Source of the DNA: Gnetum montanum
Lineage: Eukaryota; Streptophyta; Gnetopsida; Gnetales; Gnetaceae
NCBI GenBank assembly: GCA_015680685.1
Contig: MNCI01036287.1
Location: 453,378-517,377, forward strand
Reading direction: 5' to 3'
Length of the DNA stretch: 64,000 nt
Part shown: piece after piece, positions 42,345 through 53,699 of the stretch
Position numbering within the stretch: the first letter of the stretch is position 1
Layout: every line of letters starts with the position of its first letter
Made by a program: the position numbers and the translations under genes
The notes under the pieces: generated by a model
The model's input: only the letters and a program-made list of their open reading frames with translations
What the model was told of the DNA's origin: nothing
Database searches by the model: none

Positions 42345-43030
42345 CCCTAGCGCTCGACATTTTAGGGATGAGAAAATTTGAAGATCAATTGGAATTTTAA
42401 CATTCTATTGGCAAACTCATTAAAGCATTATGGAAGAGCAAGTTCAAGACAGGGCACCAATAGACATCTTTGCATAACACCCAATCCACCATAGACAATT
42501 GCAGCCCATAGGACACCACGGCGGCCAACCTAATACACATAGACTTCATGGTGGATGCAAGTTTTATAACCTAGATACCTTGAGACCATGACTACGTTGC
42601 CTACTATGCTTATTTTTACATTGTGTGCCTCCTCACATTTCTTGTAGTTAACTATGCTCTCCCCATTTGAGGTGGTGCTGCTTTCTCTCTTGCTCATCCC
42701 TTGCACATTTTTTAGCATTTTTATTTGCATCCTAGCATTTTACTTGAATTTTTTTCTATTTTCACATGTAATCACATGTTGACTCCATTGTTTCTAATGG
42801 AAACCCTTGACTACACTCACCACCATTGACACCAACAAAAACCACACAAGCACTTAGCACTGTTATGGCATTGCACTCTGTAAGTCCCTATTCGATCAAC
42901 AAGACCATTTTGGGCACCTCGTCTCTACCTCTAGCAGGCTCTCATGTGGACATGGGGTCAAAGCTATGTGCCTAGGAACCTCTCGGTGTTTCCATTCCAG
43001 CCATTGATTTTTTTGATCACCATAGTTTTC

Positions 43031-43048
43031 TGGTGCTAGAAGGAGGGC
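43031..43048 (+). promoter_or_regulatory. Candidate E5 primer-binding site
   Basis: TGGTGCTAGAAGGAGGGC lies just beyond the proposed LTR end and starts with TGG, as sites complementary to a tRNA CCA end do. I could not assign the tRNA. Confidence 0.4.
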
Positions 43049-43490
43049 TAGTGCCATTTCCTTTTGTACCCTTCATTGGTTGTTATCTCATGTGCTCTCT
43101 CCACCACCATTGCTAGCTCTTGGCTAACATAGACCCAACATCCCTATGGAATTTTCCCATGCAATAGCTAGATCTTAGAATAGCATAGGCATTATCTATA
43201 AACTAGTTGATGTAGGTTGGACCTCATCATCAGTTCCCCTAGAACCTTGAATGGTGACACCAGAGCTTACATATTGCAGTTAGTCAAATTCTAGGTGCTC
43301 AGTAGAGCATAGTTGGCTCTCAGCATAGAGAGCACAATCCTAGAGTTAGCCAACTTTTTTTGTTGTTTCATACTTAGCTATTTTCATAGTTTTTACACTT
43401 AGCTATCTTTATTTTTTTTTTGCTATTTCCAGAGTTAGCCATTTTTTCTTCCTGTTGCAATTAGTAGCCTTTGCATTTTTCCTTCGCATC
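43049..43490 (+). other. E5 leader
   Basis: Non-coding DNA between the primer site and gag, with a few 'gagcatag' words related to the LTR palindromes and AGTTAGCCA/CTTAGCTA repeats (43,335-43,450). Confidence 0.4.
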
Positions 43491-45705
43491 ATGAACCCTG
43501 AGCAACCTTTGACATTTGTTCCAAGTACACTCATGGTCATATCCACCCAACAAAAAAACTAGATGGACCATCCTACTAGTCCTACCATGGTAGAATAAAG
43601 GCAATCCCTTATGTTACATAGCCTACCTCCTGAGTACACAGTGCTGAATGACGAGTAGTATAACTCATTTGCACGGACCTTTAGGTAGGTCTATTTGTAG
43701 ACTGCTAAGACATGGAGGCCAAACGAAGTTACATGCTCATATACCAAAATAGACAAGAGTACGTCCCTCTATTGTTGGCTTCATTCTACTCACCGAGCCC
43801 TATCGATGGATGCTTGTCTAGCTCATCCAAATGAATGAGCATGAGGTAGGGATAGACTACAAGAAGCCCTTACAAGAAGAGAAGGATGAGTTTGAGGCTC
43901 GTTTAGAACACAAGGACTCATTCCATACCTCCTTCTAGTAGACAACCTTTTCTCTTGTTCCTTTACAGTCCTACCCATTTGTCTTCTTAGAGACAATGAT
44001 AACCTCAGTGTCACCTCCCAGGTCAACGCCTATTGTGGGGATCCACCAAACCTAGTACATACATTAAGAAGTGGTACCTTCCTTCAATGTACCATTTGTG
44101 ACATATCCCCAACCTATTCAATCTTCTCTACTAGTAATCGTCATGCCCACACAACCTTACATGCACATTGTGCACCCCTCCTAACACCAAATGACTCAAG
44201 CATCACATGTCATGCCTATTTTTCTAGCACCCTCCACAACAATCCAAACCATAGATGTGTGGTGGACCCTAGCTATTGTGCCCATGGAATAGCCTACATA
44301 GCAAACATCTTGTGTGGCTCCACAATCTACAGCTAGGTCGTGGGCCACACAACCGGAAAAATAGTTAGCACAACTAACACAACTCATTGCAACATCCCTA
44401 AGCTTAGATCAAGCATTCTAGCTCATCCAAACTTTAATAGAAGAGTTTAAGTGGCTTAAATTTGCCTCCTCCAAAATGGTTCATGTAATGGAATTCTATT
44501 GGGATGATATGATCAATCCTGTTGTTCCACTACTAACACTACCTACTGGGGTCCCACTCCCCCAATTCACCAAATACAACAATGAAGGAGATCCCAATGC
44601 ACACCTTGTGACATTTAGGTCTAAATGTCTCTTACTACAAGCATGACCACATATCATCATACATGTGTTTTCCATGTCTTTAACTAGCAAGGCATTGGAT
44701 TGGTACCGTGCACTACCCAGGGCCTCCATTTCCTATTTGGAGGATCTCCTCAACAAGTTCATCACACACTTCAAGTATAACTTGAAACCCAAAGAAACCT
44801 TAGACCAACTTATGCATATTAAGCAAGGCCACTTAGAGCCCATGCAGAAATTCATACAATGCTAGAGTGCATCGCTCACTAAAATTTGTGAGCCAATTGC
44901 TGAAATGCACCTGCTAGTAATCTTGAAGGGTGTAGTAAATGACTTTATTAAGTCAAAGCTATATTATTTATCCCTACAATCCTTGAGCCAAGCATTTTCT
45001 CAAAATAAGAGTGTTCAGTATGCAGTGGAGGCCAACAAGGACTTGACCTACATGGCCTACAAGAACCTCCATGCCAAGAAGGACAAGGATAAGGGAAAAA
45101 AAACCACAACTATGGAAATGGTAGCCAACAAGGCCAAGCTAACTAACCCCAAACCAATGACTAGGCCACCTAAGGTCCCAGCCAGAAATAAGGCTTTTGG
45201 CCCTAGCACCACAACAAATAACCAAACCACATCATCAATGGCCACAAGGTAAGCTACCTCAAGGCCTAACTTTGAGCACAAGGACTACTCAAAGTACATC
45301 CTATTGCCCTTGAAATTGTTGGAACTCTTGGACCAACTACTCAAGGCTAAACACATCCAATATAAGAAGATGTCCAAGGATGCTCACAAGTGATATGATA
45401 GATACTACGAGCTCTTGAGGAATTCGGCATTTGCTACTCCTAATGAGCCTTCCATCCCTAAGCATTTTAGGCTAGATAGGTTCTACCATTACCATCAGTT
45501 GCATGTCCATAACACTAACTTCTACATAGCTCAACAAGATGACACCCAATGCATGATTGATAAAGGCAAGTTGTTCCTTGATGCTACCAACCTAGTTTGC
45601 CCTCAAAACCAATCAATGAGGGTCTACAAGGATCCTTTAAATGTGGGTGATGTAGGGTACACCATTAATGCTATCGACATTGATGACAAATTGGAGCTAG
45701 TGTAA
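43491..45705 (+). pseudogene. gag: E5 gag
   Basis: ATG-AAC-CCT at 43,491 matches the E1 start. The capsid core runs ~44,470-45,010 with Y-N-N-E-G-D-P-N-A-H-L-V-T-F (~44,575-44,615), K-A-L-D-W-Y-R-A-L-P and F-K-Y-N-L-K-P. The C-terminal box is degenerate (F-Y-H-Y-H-Q-L-H-V-H-N-T-N-F-Y, ~45,480), with the E1 Cys and Gly changed. Then D-K-G-K-L-F-L-D-A and R-V-Y-K-D-P-L-N as in E1. Numerous stops. Confidence 0.75.
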
Positions 45706-46000
45706 TGACCATTCATGGTCCGTGTACCCTCTAGCAATGTTGGGGCCTCCTCATCATCCATAAGTTGAAGGTTCCATTTTGTTGTCAAAGCACCACCTCA
45801 GGCACCCACAACATCCTTTGTGGTCAAGGTCCCATAGCATGTTGCAACAAGCACTATCTAGTCATCCTTTGTCATCAAGGTTCTGCAACATGTGGACTCC
45901 TCACCTACTTAGAGTCTGGTGGTAGGCCATGCATCGGTCCTAGCTTATCTAAGGGATCATCTTGTAGGCAACACTAGTAGAACATCAAAGTGGTAAACCA
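45706..46000 (+). repeat. E5 gag-protease linker repeats
   Basis: Translated motifs P-F-M-V-R-V-P-S-S, H-F-V-V-K-A-P-P, S-F-V-V-K-V-P and S-F-V-I-K-V-L in stop-broken sequence, the same linker repeat as in E1. Confidence 0.6.
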
Positions 46001-46039
46001 GGAGGCCTAATGAGTGAATTATTGATAAGACACTCAAGC

Positions 46040-47160
46040 AACATCATGAGCATAAAGCACTAGGCCCACTAAAGTCAGTATCCCTATCCTCCATCCCCAT
46101 GGCCAAATCTATCGAGGAGGCCACCACAAGCAACCAACAATTGAGTACTAAGGCTCCCAAATAGGCAAGGCAAACCAAGTCCAAGTATTCCCCATGAGAG
46201 ATTTGTCTCTTGGGTTGCATGGAGAAGGTCAACACCAACAAGAAGGCCGATGAAAAGGATTTCATAGATGCTTTAGCTCAAGTGAAGAAAGCCTTAAAGT
46301 AAAAGAACACCACGTTGAGCCTATACAACCTAATCATGATCTCCTCCACCCATCACTAGGAACTAGTCCACATGTTGACCTCCATTCCTGTTATGGAGGA
46401 TATCCTAGTAGATGAACAATCCATCCATGCTATGATGCTACCTCCTACACCATAGGAATTGAGTTCAACACCTTTCATGTTCTGCGATGAAGCAATCAAG
46501 GTTGACCCTAAGATGGGCCAGGTCATCACCACACCTATGTTTATCATCATCCATGTAGGGCAATGCAAAATTTGAAGGGTGCATGTTGATGATGGGGCAA
46601 CAACAAACATCATCCCATACATCATCATTGACAAACTGGGTCTCACAGACTAGATCAAGCCCACAAATACAAAGTGCTTGAAGTCCTTCAATGGATCATG
46701 CGTTGTTGTTAGGGGAACCATTATGATAGCCTTCATGGTAGGGGAATAATCTCCCACCATTGTAGAGTTCATCATGATTAAGAAGATGTCTAGATTCAAC
46801 TTAATCTTGGGCAGGCCTTGGCTAGCCCAATTGCAAGCCATCTTGTCTCCTATTCACTAGGAAATCCACCTTCCATACAAAGGTGGTGAGGTTATCATTT
46901 ATTGTGACAATGTCGCCCCTTTAGCCATTAACAACATAGACACAAAATAAGGGTTAGAGGTGGAGTTCCTTGATGATGAGCCTCTTGTAGAGAAGGATGA
47001 AAAAACACACGAGGCTAGGTCACCCAAGCAAGAAGAGGGAATCGAATACCTCCTAGAGGATGCTTTATGGGCTGAATTTCCCTTTGACATAGTGGACGAA
47101 GGTCAAGGTAAATACCACATCATACAATCTAGGCCCTACATGCCTCCTAATCCACACTAG
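46040..47160 (+). pseudogene. E5 protease
   Basis: Active-site segment V-H-V-D-D-G-A-T-T-N-I-I-P-Y (~46,580-46,620), followed by S-F-N-G-S-C and L-I-L-G-R-P-W-L-A-Q-L (~46,804-46,835), then H-L-P-Y-K-G-G-E-V-I-I and an acidic C-terminus with W-A-E-F-P-F-D-I-V (~47,070-47,095). The D-D-G matches E1. Several TAG/TAA interruptions. Confidence 0.75.
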
Positions 47161-47460
47161 GTTAGGAAGCAATTACATGATTGAGGTACCCCCCCCCCCT
47201 CCTTAGCCTAATTCACATTAGGTGCCTACTTTCCCTTCATTAGCACATATCTTGCCTGCCTACACTTGTTTGCACATTTATGTTTTGCTTGGTTGTTTGC
47301 ATTTTGCATTGTTTGCTTTATTACACGTTTATTTTTCTTTTTGTGAATTTTTTCTTAGTTTATGCATCTTCTCATTTAGTTTACACATTAGCAATCATTA
47401 GCCTATGTAGGAAAAATATTGAAAAACCTAAAAATCATAGAAACTAAAACTACAACTACA
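47161..47460. other. Spacer with C(9) run
   Basis: Pyrimidine-rich DNA after protease, starting with a run of C (47,191-47,200) and many TTTGC words. No gene. Confidence 0.4.
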
Positions 47461-47905
47461 TATGGCCCGAAAAGAACTTAAACTAGCACATAGCCCACCA
47501 TGGCCTTAAACTGGCATCTGTGGCTTGGAATGTCCTAAAACTATCATTACAACCCACCATGGCCTTAAACTAGCAACACAGGGCCCAAAATGGCCTAAAA
47601 CTAGCACTTTTAATACTCACTCATGGCCCAAAATGGCCCTAAACTAGCAATTGTGTGGCTTGCCATGACCTTAACCTAGCAACTCATAGCCCGAAATGGC
47701 CTAAAACTAGCACTTTTAATCCTCACTTGTGGCTCAAAATGGCCCTAAACTAGCAATCGTGTGGCCCACCATGGCCTTAAATTGGCAAATCACTACCTAA
47801 AATGGCCTAAAACTAGCAATCATCGCTAAGTCTGAAATGACCTTAAACTAGCAATGGCCCTCTTGCTAGGGCCCTAAACTAGCATGAGGCTTGCAATGGC
47901 CTAGT
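47461..47905. repeat. E5 GGCC...TTAAACTAGCA array
   Basis: About a dozen units such as 'ggcccaaaatggcctaaaactagca' and 'cccaccatggccttaaactggca', spacing ~30-40 nt, between the convergent ends of protease and the antisense gene exactly as array A of E1. Confidence 0.8.
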
Positions 47906-48138
47906 CACATGTCATTGCATATATCATCATGTAATCCTAACTTAGCACATCCATTTATCACAACATCACCATAGTAAAACATATAGCAAATAATTGCAAA
48001 ATTTACACACTCCATGTAGCAAATGCATCCATTACATCTCACATCAATAATAGTATATAGCATGAGCATCAAAACCATGTAGCAAAAAATACAAAAAAAT
48101 GAAAAAATGCCCAATAGTGGGGCCACATTAGGATATGC
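47906..48138 (-). other. Probable 3' untranslated region of the E5 antisense gene
   Basis: AT-rich, non-coding; follows the antisense stop codon. Confidence 0.35.
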
Positions 48139-51100
48139 TCAATTAGTGGTATTAGGTGGAGGTGGAGGTGCTTCTTCCTCCACTGCATCACTAGGGCCTA
48201 TAGCCTCGCCTGGTGCCTACTACTGTAAAGTAAAAAAAAAATGAATAGTTAGCAAGAAAATGTAAAATATATAAACTAACATGAAAAGGCATAAAAACAA
48301 ACAAAAAAATAACTTGAGAGGACCCTGCATTGGCCACATCTAGAGGCAACCTATCAATGACATCCTCTAAGCATTGGAGGATCTCAACCTTAGATAGCTA
48401 CATCTAGTCCTCCTAGTCAAAGTCAATCTCTACAAGGGTTTTGCCTTTGTCCATGATGGTCCATGCAAGTAGCTTCATGGAAAATTTAGTAGAGGAGACC
48501 TCTCTTGAGGAGGTGAAAATTTTCCTCTCAACAGAACCACTCACCATAGTATGATGAGTGAACAACTTGTAGGCCTATTTCCCATTAGTTACCTTAAGAA
48601 ACATCTCAAGGCAGCGATGTTTCATAGAATCCTCTTTGTACCATTGAAGGTACACATCATGATCATGCTTGTACTAGTGCTTGTGGTTATTTTGAATCTA
48701 CCCACACCTATATACCTTAGTGCTATATTTTTTCCAGTCTTGGTTCTTTTGGGTGAGCAGATCCATCTACATTCGCTGCTCAATAATCTCTCGTGTGACC
48801 TCATTTTTTCCCTTGATGACCAACTAGTACCTAGCATAACCTATCTATGAGGTTCCCTAGGTACTATCTTCCTATGATAGAGCTGCCAAAAAGTCATATT
48901 GGGACTAAAGATTCCCAATCTTTGTGTCTTGGCTCATCACCCTCTCCTAGAGCTCATGCATGCACTTCCATAGGTGCTCATTTGAGTGCCTGTAAACACA
49001 CAATGCTTTCATGTAGGAAAGCGTGCATTTCCTATCTACCTTGTATGTAGGACAAGGTACTTGTTCCACCTCAAGAAGGAACTCAGGGACAACATCCACC
49101 ATAGCCACCCTGCTTAGATCCCATCGAAGCTTAGAACCTATTAGCATATAAGAAGTAAATCAATGTTAGCTAAAAAGACTAAGTGTTGAATTGGTAAAGC
49201 AACATAATCAAAGCAACATCATGCACATACCAAGCTTGGGATTTTTCTACTATAGGTAATCAACCATGTCCTCCACAACACCTTCCATTAAGGCAATCTT
49301 ATCAGGCATATCTACCCCTAGTTTCATGCGGTAGGTAGAGGTGGGGCAGTTGGTAGGCACCTCTAAGGTTGTAACATAACAATGTAATCAACATACAACC
49401 AAACAACTAAAGATGCTAAAGCAAAAGAGAAACAACAGATGGTAATCCATGGAATTCACTAAGTAGGCCCTTAGGTGTAGCTTATCTACAGCCTTATGTA
49501 GCTTATCTCTATGGGCTTTCCCCTCCTTAGCTTGAGGGGACATGTCCTCTACTATTGCTTTAGCTATTGCTCTGGTAGCCCTCTCTCCCATTTCTGTAAC
49601 TTACACACATTAGCACACATTAGTACATCATAATATAGCACAAAAAAGCATAAAATATAAACATTCGTACAACCAATGCATCTAAGCTAAGCATACTAAC
49701 CTACAACCTCCATGGGAAAGCTATGAAGCTTAAGTCAGATCTTCTTGCCACTTACCCATCCAACCTCAAGGGAAACCTCCTCTGTGGGGCATGGCCTCTT
49801 GATTTTTTCCTTGGATGATCCCACCATCTCTACAATGTAGTGGTTTGCCTTGTTCACATCCCCAATGCCAACTAGGGAAACCTCACTTGCACTATCATGC
49901 AAATACGATGACCACCCCATAGGACATTTGGCCATTACTAATAATGACTCATCGATCCCCTCTAGGGGGTCCTTCTCCTAAGTGGTCATGAACATATGTT
50001 TGACCCATGGCTTTGACAGTTACACATGGTCCTATACCACCCATTGTCCACCATCATTTACCACCAAGAGCTCTGCATACCTTCATAGATATCCTACAAA
50101 CAATGCAAAGTGAACATGAGATCTTGCTTGGAGGTTGAACCACAACCTAGTGATCTCTATATGCAAGCTTGCGATGATTAAGTAGCCCAATTGAATTTTG
50201 TGTCCTCTAATAGCACCTCTTTCATCACTCACACTTGTTCCATCCCAAGAATTTTCCCTTGGAAGAGCATTTTTGGAAATGCAAGGGCATGAGAAAGAGG
50301 GTAAAGCTCTCGAACCTCAAGCACAAGCACATCCTTGATGAGTATGCCCTTGTGAGATCAAGTGGCCTCAAACTAGTCCTTAATCTCCCCTCTGTGGTCC
50401 ACCTCCCTACTAGCCTTATCAACAATTGATGGACCATTGACAAGGAGTCCAAAGAGGTTTATGAAGAAGGCCTCAATGAGGTCTAGCACTACCCTCACAC
50501 TACACACCTAGGTGATGAACTATTAGACATCACTACTAAAGGAGTTGATGATAGTGACCATTTTAGCCACTAGAATGCTCAAGCTAAGGGCCAAAGATAG
50601 ATCCATTAGCCTAGAATGCATGAGTCTAGTGGTCAATGCCTCTAGATCCTGGTGACATAACCAATGTTGTGCATCCTCCACATCATCATATTTCATGATG
50701 AGGGTGGCTTCAGTGCAGCCTATGGTAACAATTGTCATCTCGTCCAATGTAACTATTGCTGCAACCAAGATAAAACAAAATTGGCATTAGCTAAAGATAA
50801 ATCAACAAGCACATGAGTAGTCACATGAGGTAAAATGGTAATTTCATATTTGGTATAAATGGAGTGTGGGATGGAGGTGGTGGTGCAACCATCTCCTTGA
50901 TGTTGAGCTCACTAGTAGCCTACTTCTCATCTAGCCAGTTATGAGCCTTGCACTACTCATACACCCTTGGGTACTGAGTGGGGTAGGCTCCTAGATCAGA
51001 TCCTACCTACTTGAGCATAGCTTCTTGGATGTTCATGCTCAATGAGAATACCTCTAAGGTAATTCAAATCAAGGCTAGGGCATCCATCTCATCATGTAGG

Positions 51101-51655
51101 CCCTTTTTGTCAACTCTAAATCTAGCAATAAGCATGAGCAATTAGCAAAGTTAACATTAGCTAATAGTAAGAATACATTGCAAAAGCCATAAGAATACTT
51201 ACCCTTCCACATAATAGACCATTTTGGGTGGGTTCTGAAACAAAGTGTGCATGTGTAGAGCAATAAAGAGGATGTTGTTCTTGTTGTAGCAACTAGATCC
51301 TATCATCTGCCAGATCTTGGATAGGGAACAAGTGTCCTTGGTGCCTCTACTTGAACCACCTACTCTATCATCATTAGTAGTGGGCTCATCAAACATAAAC
51401 CTCAAAATTTCCTAGTTAGCCCCTAGCCGCAATGTCTCTGTGATGGCATTGGCAACCTACACTGCTAAGTGTGATCACATTATCACACTAAAGTGCTATA
51501 GTAGGAATTCTAGGAACTCACATGCCCTTGGCTGGAACCACATTACCTGATGGCCCACATGCATATCTAGCACATGCATGTTAGGAATAGGCTTGCTTAT
51601 GCAGTAGAGAATGCCCATGAGCTCAACAATAGCTAGGATAGGCTTAAGAAACACC
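48139..51655 (-). pseudogene. E5 antisense accessory gene, exons 2-8
   Basis: Homologue of the E1 antisense gene. Exon edges: 51655-51203 (453 nt, FCP1/NIF-like), 51115-~50850 (linker), 50758-49701 (putative plant-transposon-protein domain; 1,058 nt), 49593-~49448 (linker, donor GT apparently mutated), exon 6 near 49,370-49,235, 49137-48314 (coiled coil), 48222-48139 (tail, TGA). Acceptor positions and intron phases agree with E1. In exon 2 the catalytic motif reads V-E-L-M-G and motif IV reads F-I-A-L-H, again without the acids, while K-D-T-C-S-L-S-K-I-W, N-K-N-N-I-L and Q-N-P-P-K resemble FCP1-family sequence. Exon 1 and promoter are lost. Many CAG>TAG-type stops. Confidence 0.7.
51203..51655 (-). 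pseudogene. E5 antisense exon 2, FCP1/NIF-like domain
   Basis: From GGTTGTAG acceptor to GAAGG|GTAAGT donor. Shares with E1: I-V-E-L-M-G-I-L at motif I, W-F-Q-P-R-A-C-E-F-L-E-F-L, V-A-N-A-I-T-E-T-L, then D-E-P-T-T-N-D-D-R and the C-terminal N-N-I-L-F-I-A-L-H ... N-P-P block. The Q-N-P-P here shows that the E1 stop at 8398-8396 arose from CAG. Confidence 0.6.
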
Positions 51656-51950
51656 CTACAACCACACAACAACCAAAAAAGTGTTAGTATGCATAGATGC
51701 AATTTTGACATAAAAATCAATAAGTATCGTATAACATAGACTAGCAAAATATTCTAACTTTTAGCAATTACCCCTTGGGGTTTTACAAATATAGGACATC
51801 AACAAATACATTTGATGTGCCTGGTACTCACTAGGGTACAACATGTTTTGCATCAGGTTAGCATTCCGTTTCACATGTTTTCACATGGTTAACATCATTA
51901 TAGTTTACATATTTGGCATCATTACAGTCCATATAATGACCTCAACCATT
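51656..51950. other. Broken intron 1 of the antisense gene and chimeric junction
   Basis: Starts as intron 1 of the E5 antisense gene on the minus strand, but between ~51,780 and 51,950 it gives way to sense-strand protease sequence from another copy. The TACGCT-type repeats that fill this intron in E1 are absent. Confidence 0.45.
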
Positions 51951-52325
51951 AAATCTTTTAATGGATCACAAGTTGAGATCAAAGGATCCATTTCTCTAGA
52001 TTTTGTGGTAGGGAAACAGTTCCCTACAATGGTAGATTTCTTGGTGGTAGAAGAAATACCAGGCCTCAATTGCATCTTGGAAAGACCTTAGCTGGCCTAA
52101 TTGTGAACTATGTCTTTACCTATTCACCAAGAAATCCACTTGCCTTATGAGGGAGGTGAAATCATTATCCATGGTAATTGTGCAGTCCCCCTAGCTATTA
52201 ACAATGTTGATGTTGAACAAGGGTCTAAAGGGAAAAAGTTATGTCTAGCCTCATTAGGCAATGAATACCCTATCATATATCATGTGCATGGCCCCCCATA
52301 TATATGGTGTATGATGTGCATGTAG
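51951..52325 (+). pseudogene. Second protease fragment from another Tat-like copy
   Basis: K-S-F-N-G-S-Q-V-E-I then G-S-I-S-L-D-F-V-V-G, I-P-G-L-N-C-I-L-E-R-P (usual L-G-R-P) and H-L-P-Y-E-G-G-E-I-I-I-H. It repeats the second half of the protease already present at 46,680-46,950, so it cannot belong to the same element in its original order. Confidence 0.65.
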
Positions 52326-53680
52326 GGCCATACAATCCATATGACATCATGAGCTAGTGCATCCTCATGTATGGAAAATACGAATCCTCATGAAAACAAA
52401 AGTCAGTGAAATCAAAAATCTGAACTCCTGGTTTGGCTTATGCTACATGTTCTTCCCCCACGTCCCTTCTGTTGTGCATTCTTGAATTTTGACATAGCAC
52501 AACATTCTTTTGCATCATCTACATCATCAATTCCACTTCTGTAGCCCCATTAGCATTATGGTATCTCCTCCTTAGGGTTAGTATAATAGACCTCCCATCC
52601 AAGCATTTACAAAGGTCCTCCCAGAATTGCATTACAAATTTTTTGAGATTTTTGTTTTTTTGTTGTTTTTGGAATTGTTTGCATTATTTGTGTTTGTGTT
52701 TTCGGATGTATGGCATTTGGTAGTAATGATTTATTTTCATTTATACCCATTTCCAATTGCACAAATGAAAATTTCCTATTTCATTGTTTAGCTTGGGTAA
52801 GTTTCATTGTTATTGTTAAGGTAAACATTGTATTTTCAAGCTAATGGAAAGCACAACATATTTTTTTTAATGAATAGTTATTCAATAATAGTAGGAATGA
52901 AAAATGTTTTTAAATTGAGTGCTATACAATAACTTAAATTCACCATTTATGTGAAATGTTGGGATGTGACACAAAAGTGAATTACATTTTATCTCATTTC
53001 TATACAGTGCAAGGCTATGCAAGTTCTAGGGAGGAGGAATTCAATTGCATTGTCATGCAACTCGTAGAATATCATAGTTAACATTGAGATAAAATATGAT
53101 AGTGCAATTGGCTATGATGCACATGTTTACATAGAATGCAAATTTTGATAGTGTGATTGGTTCCAAGTGGTAGCAATTTAATGCATAGATGATGTGACCA
53201 CATTGCATGTCACATGCCAATGCATTTTTCATGATGTGAACCACTATGACTAGCAAGATTTGCAAAAGAGTGTGTTGCAAGGACATGTGAGTCATGTCTT
53301 CACGTAGTTGACAAAAAGCTAGTTCTTTACTTGTCAAATTATATTAGTAAACATTATTAATTCTAACATCATTCTTTATTTATATTAATTTCATTGTAGG
53401 GTTATTATTTTGATTCCATTTTCTTTGTCATTGGGTGATATTGTAGAAGTTGTGTTTGAACATGAAGCTTGTTAGAATGATGGGGATTAGCAAAAGGGAT
53501 CTTCCGTGTGAGTACTTGTGCTTTATATGAATCAATTTCAAAATTGATAGTATAGATGTCTTAATTCAAGTACCTTGCTTTATATTATGATAACATTATA
53601 TTTATTTGCTTGAATTGTAGCTATTGGCATTGTTTGTGAATGTAATTTGCAAACAATTCTAGACTTGCTAGAAATATCTG
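52326..53680. other. AT-rich spacer
   Basis: No gene or element boundary recognised on either strand. Confidence 0.4.
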
Positions 53681-53699
53681 TTCTTTTTCAAAAATTAAA

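Larger units (their letters stand above)
41365..43025 (+). repeat. E5 5' LTR (ends approximate)
   Basis: Start set at TGTCAAG by analogy with E2. It holds palindromic GACTATGCTC/GAGCRTAGTC blocks, a TATA box (42,337-42,344) and a right part (42,880-43,025) that aligns loosely with the end of the E1 LTR (for example 'gatcaacaagaccattttggg' against 'gatccacatgcggaccaccc'). Confidence 0.5.
41365..51840 (+). mobile_element. E5, Tat-like element with antisense gene, lacking RT onward
   Basis: Second copy of the E1 plan: 5' LTR (~41,365-43,025), candidate primer site, gag, repeated linker, protease, GGCC array (47,461-47,905) and antisense gene (51,655-48,139). It breaks off near 51,840, where sequence from another copy's protease begins. 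Decay is greater than in E1. Confidence 0.75.
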
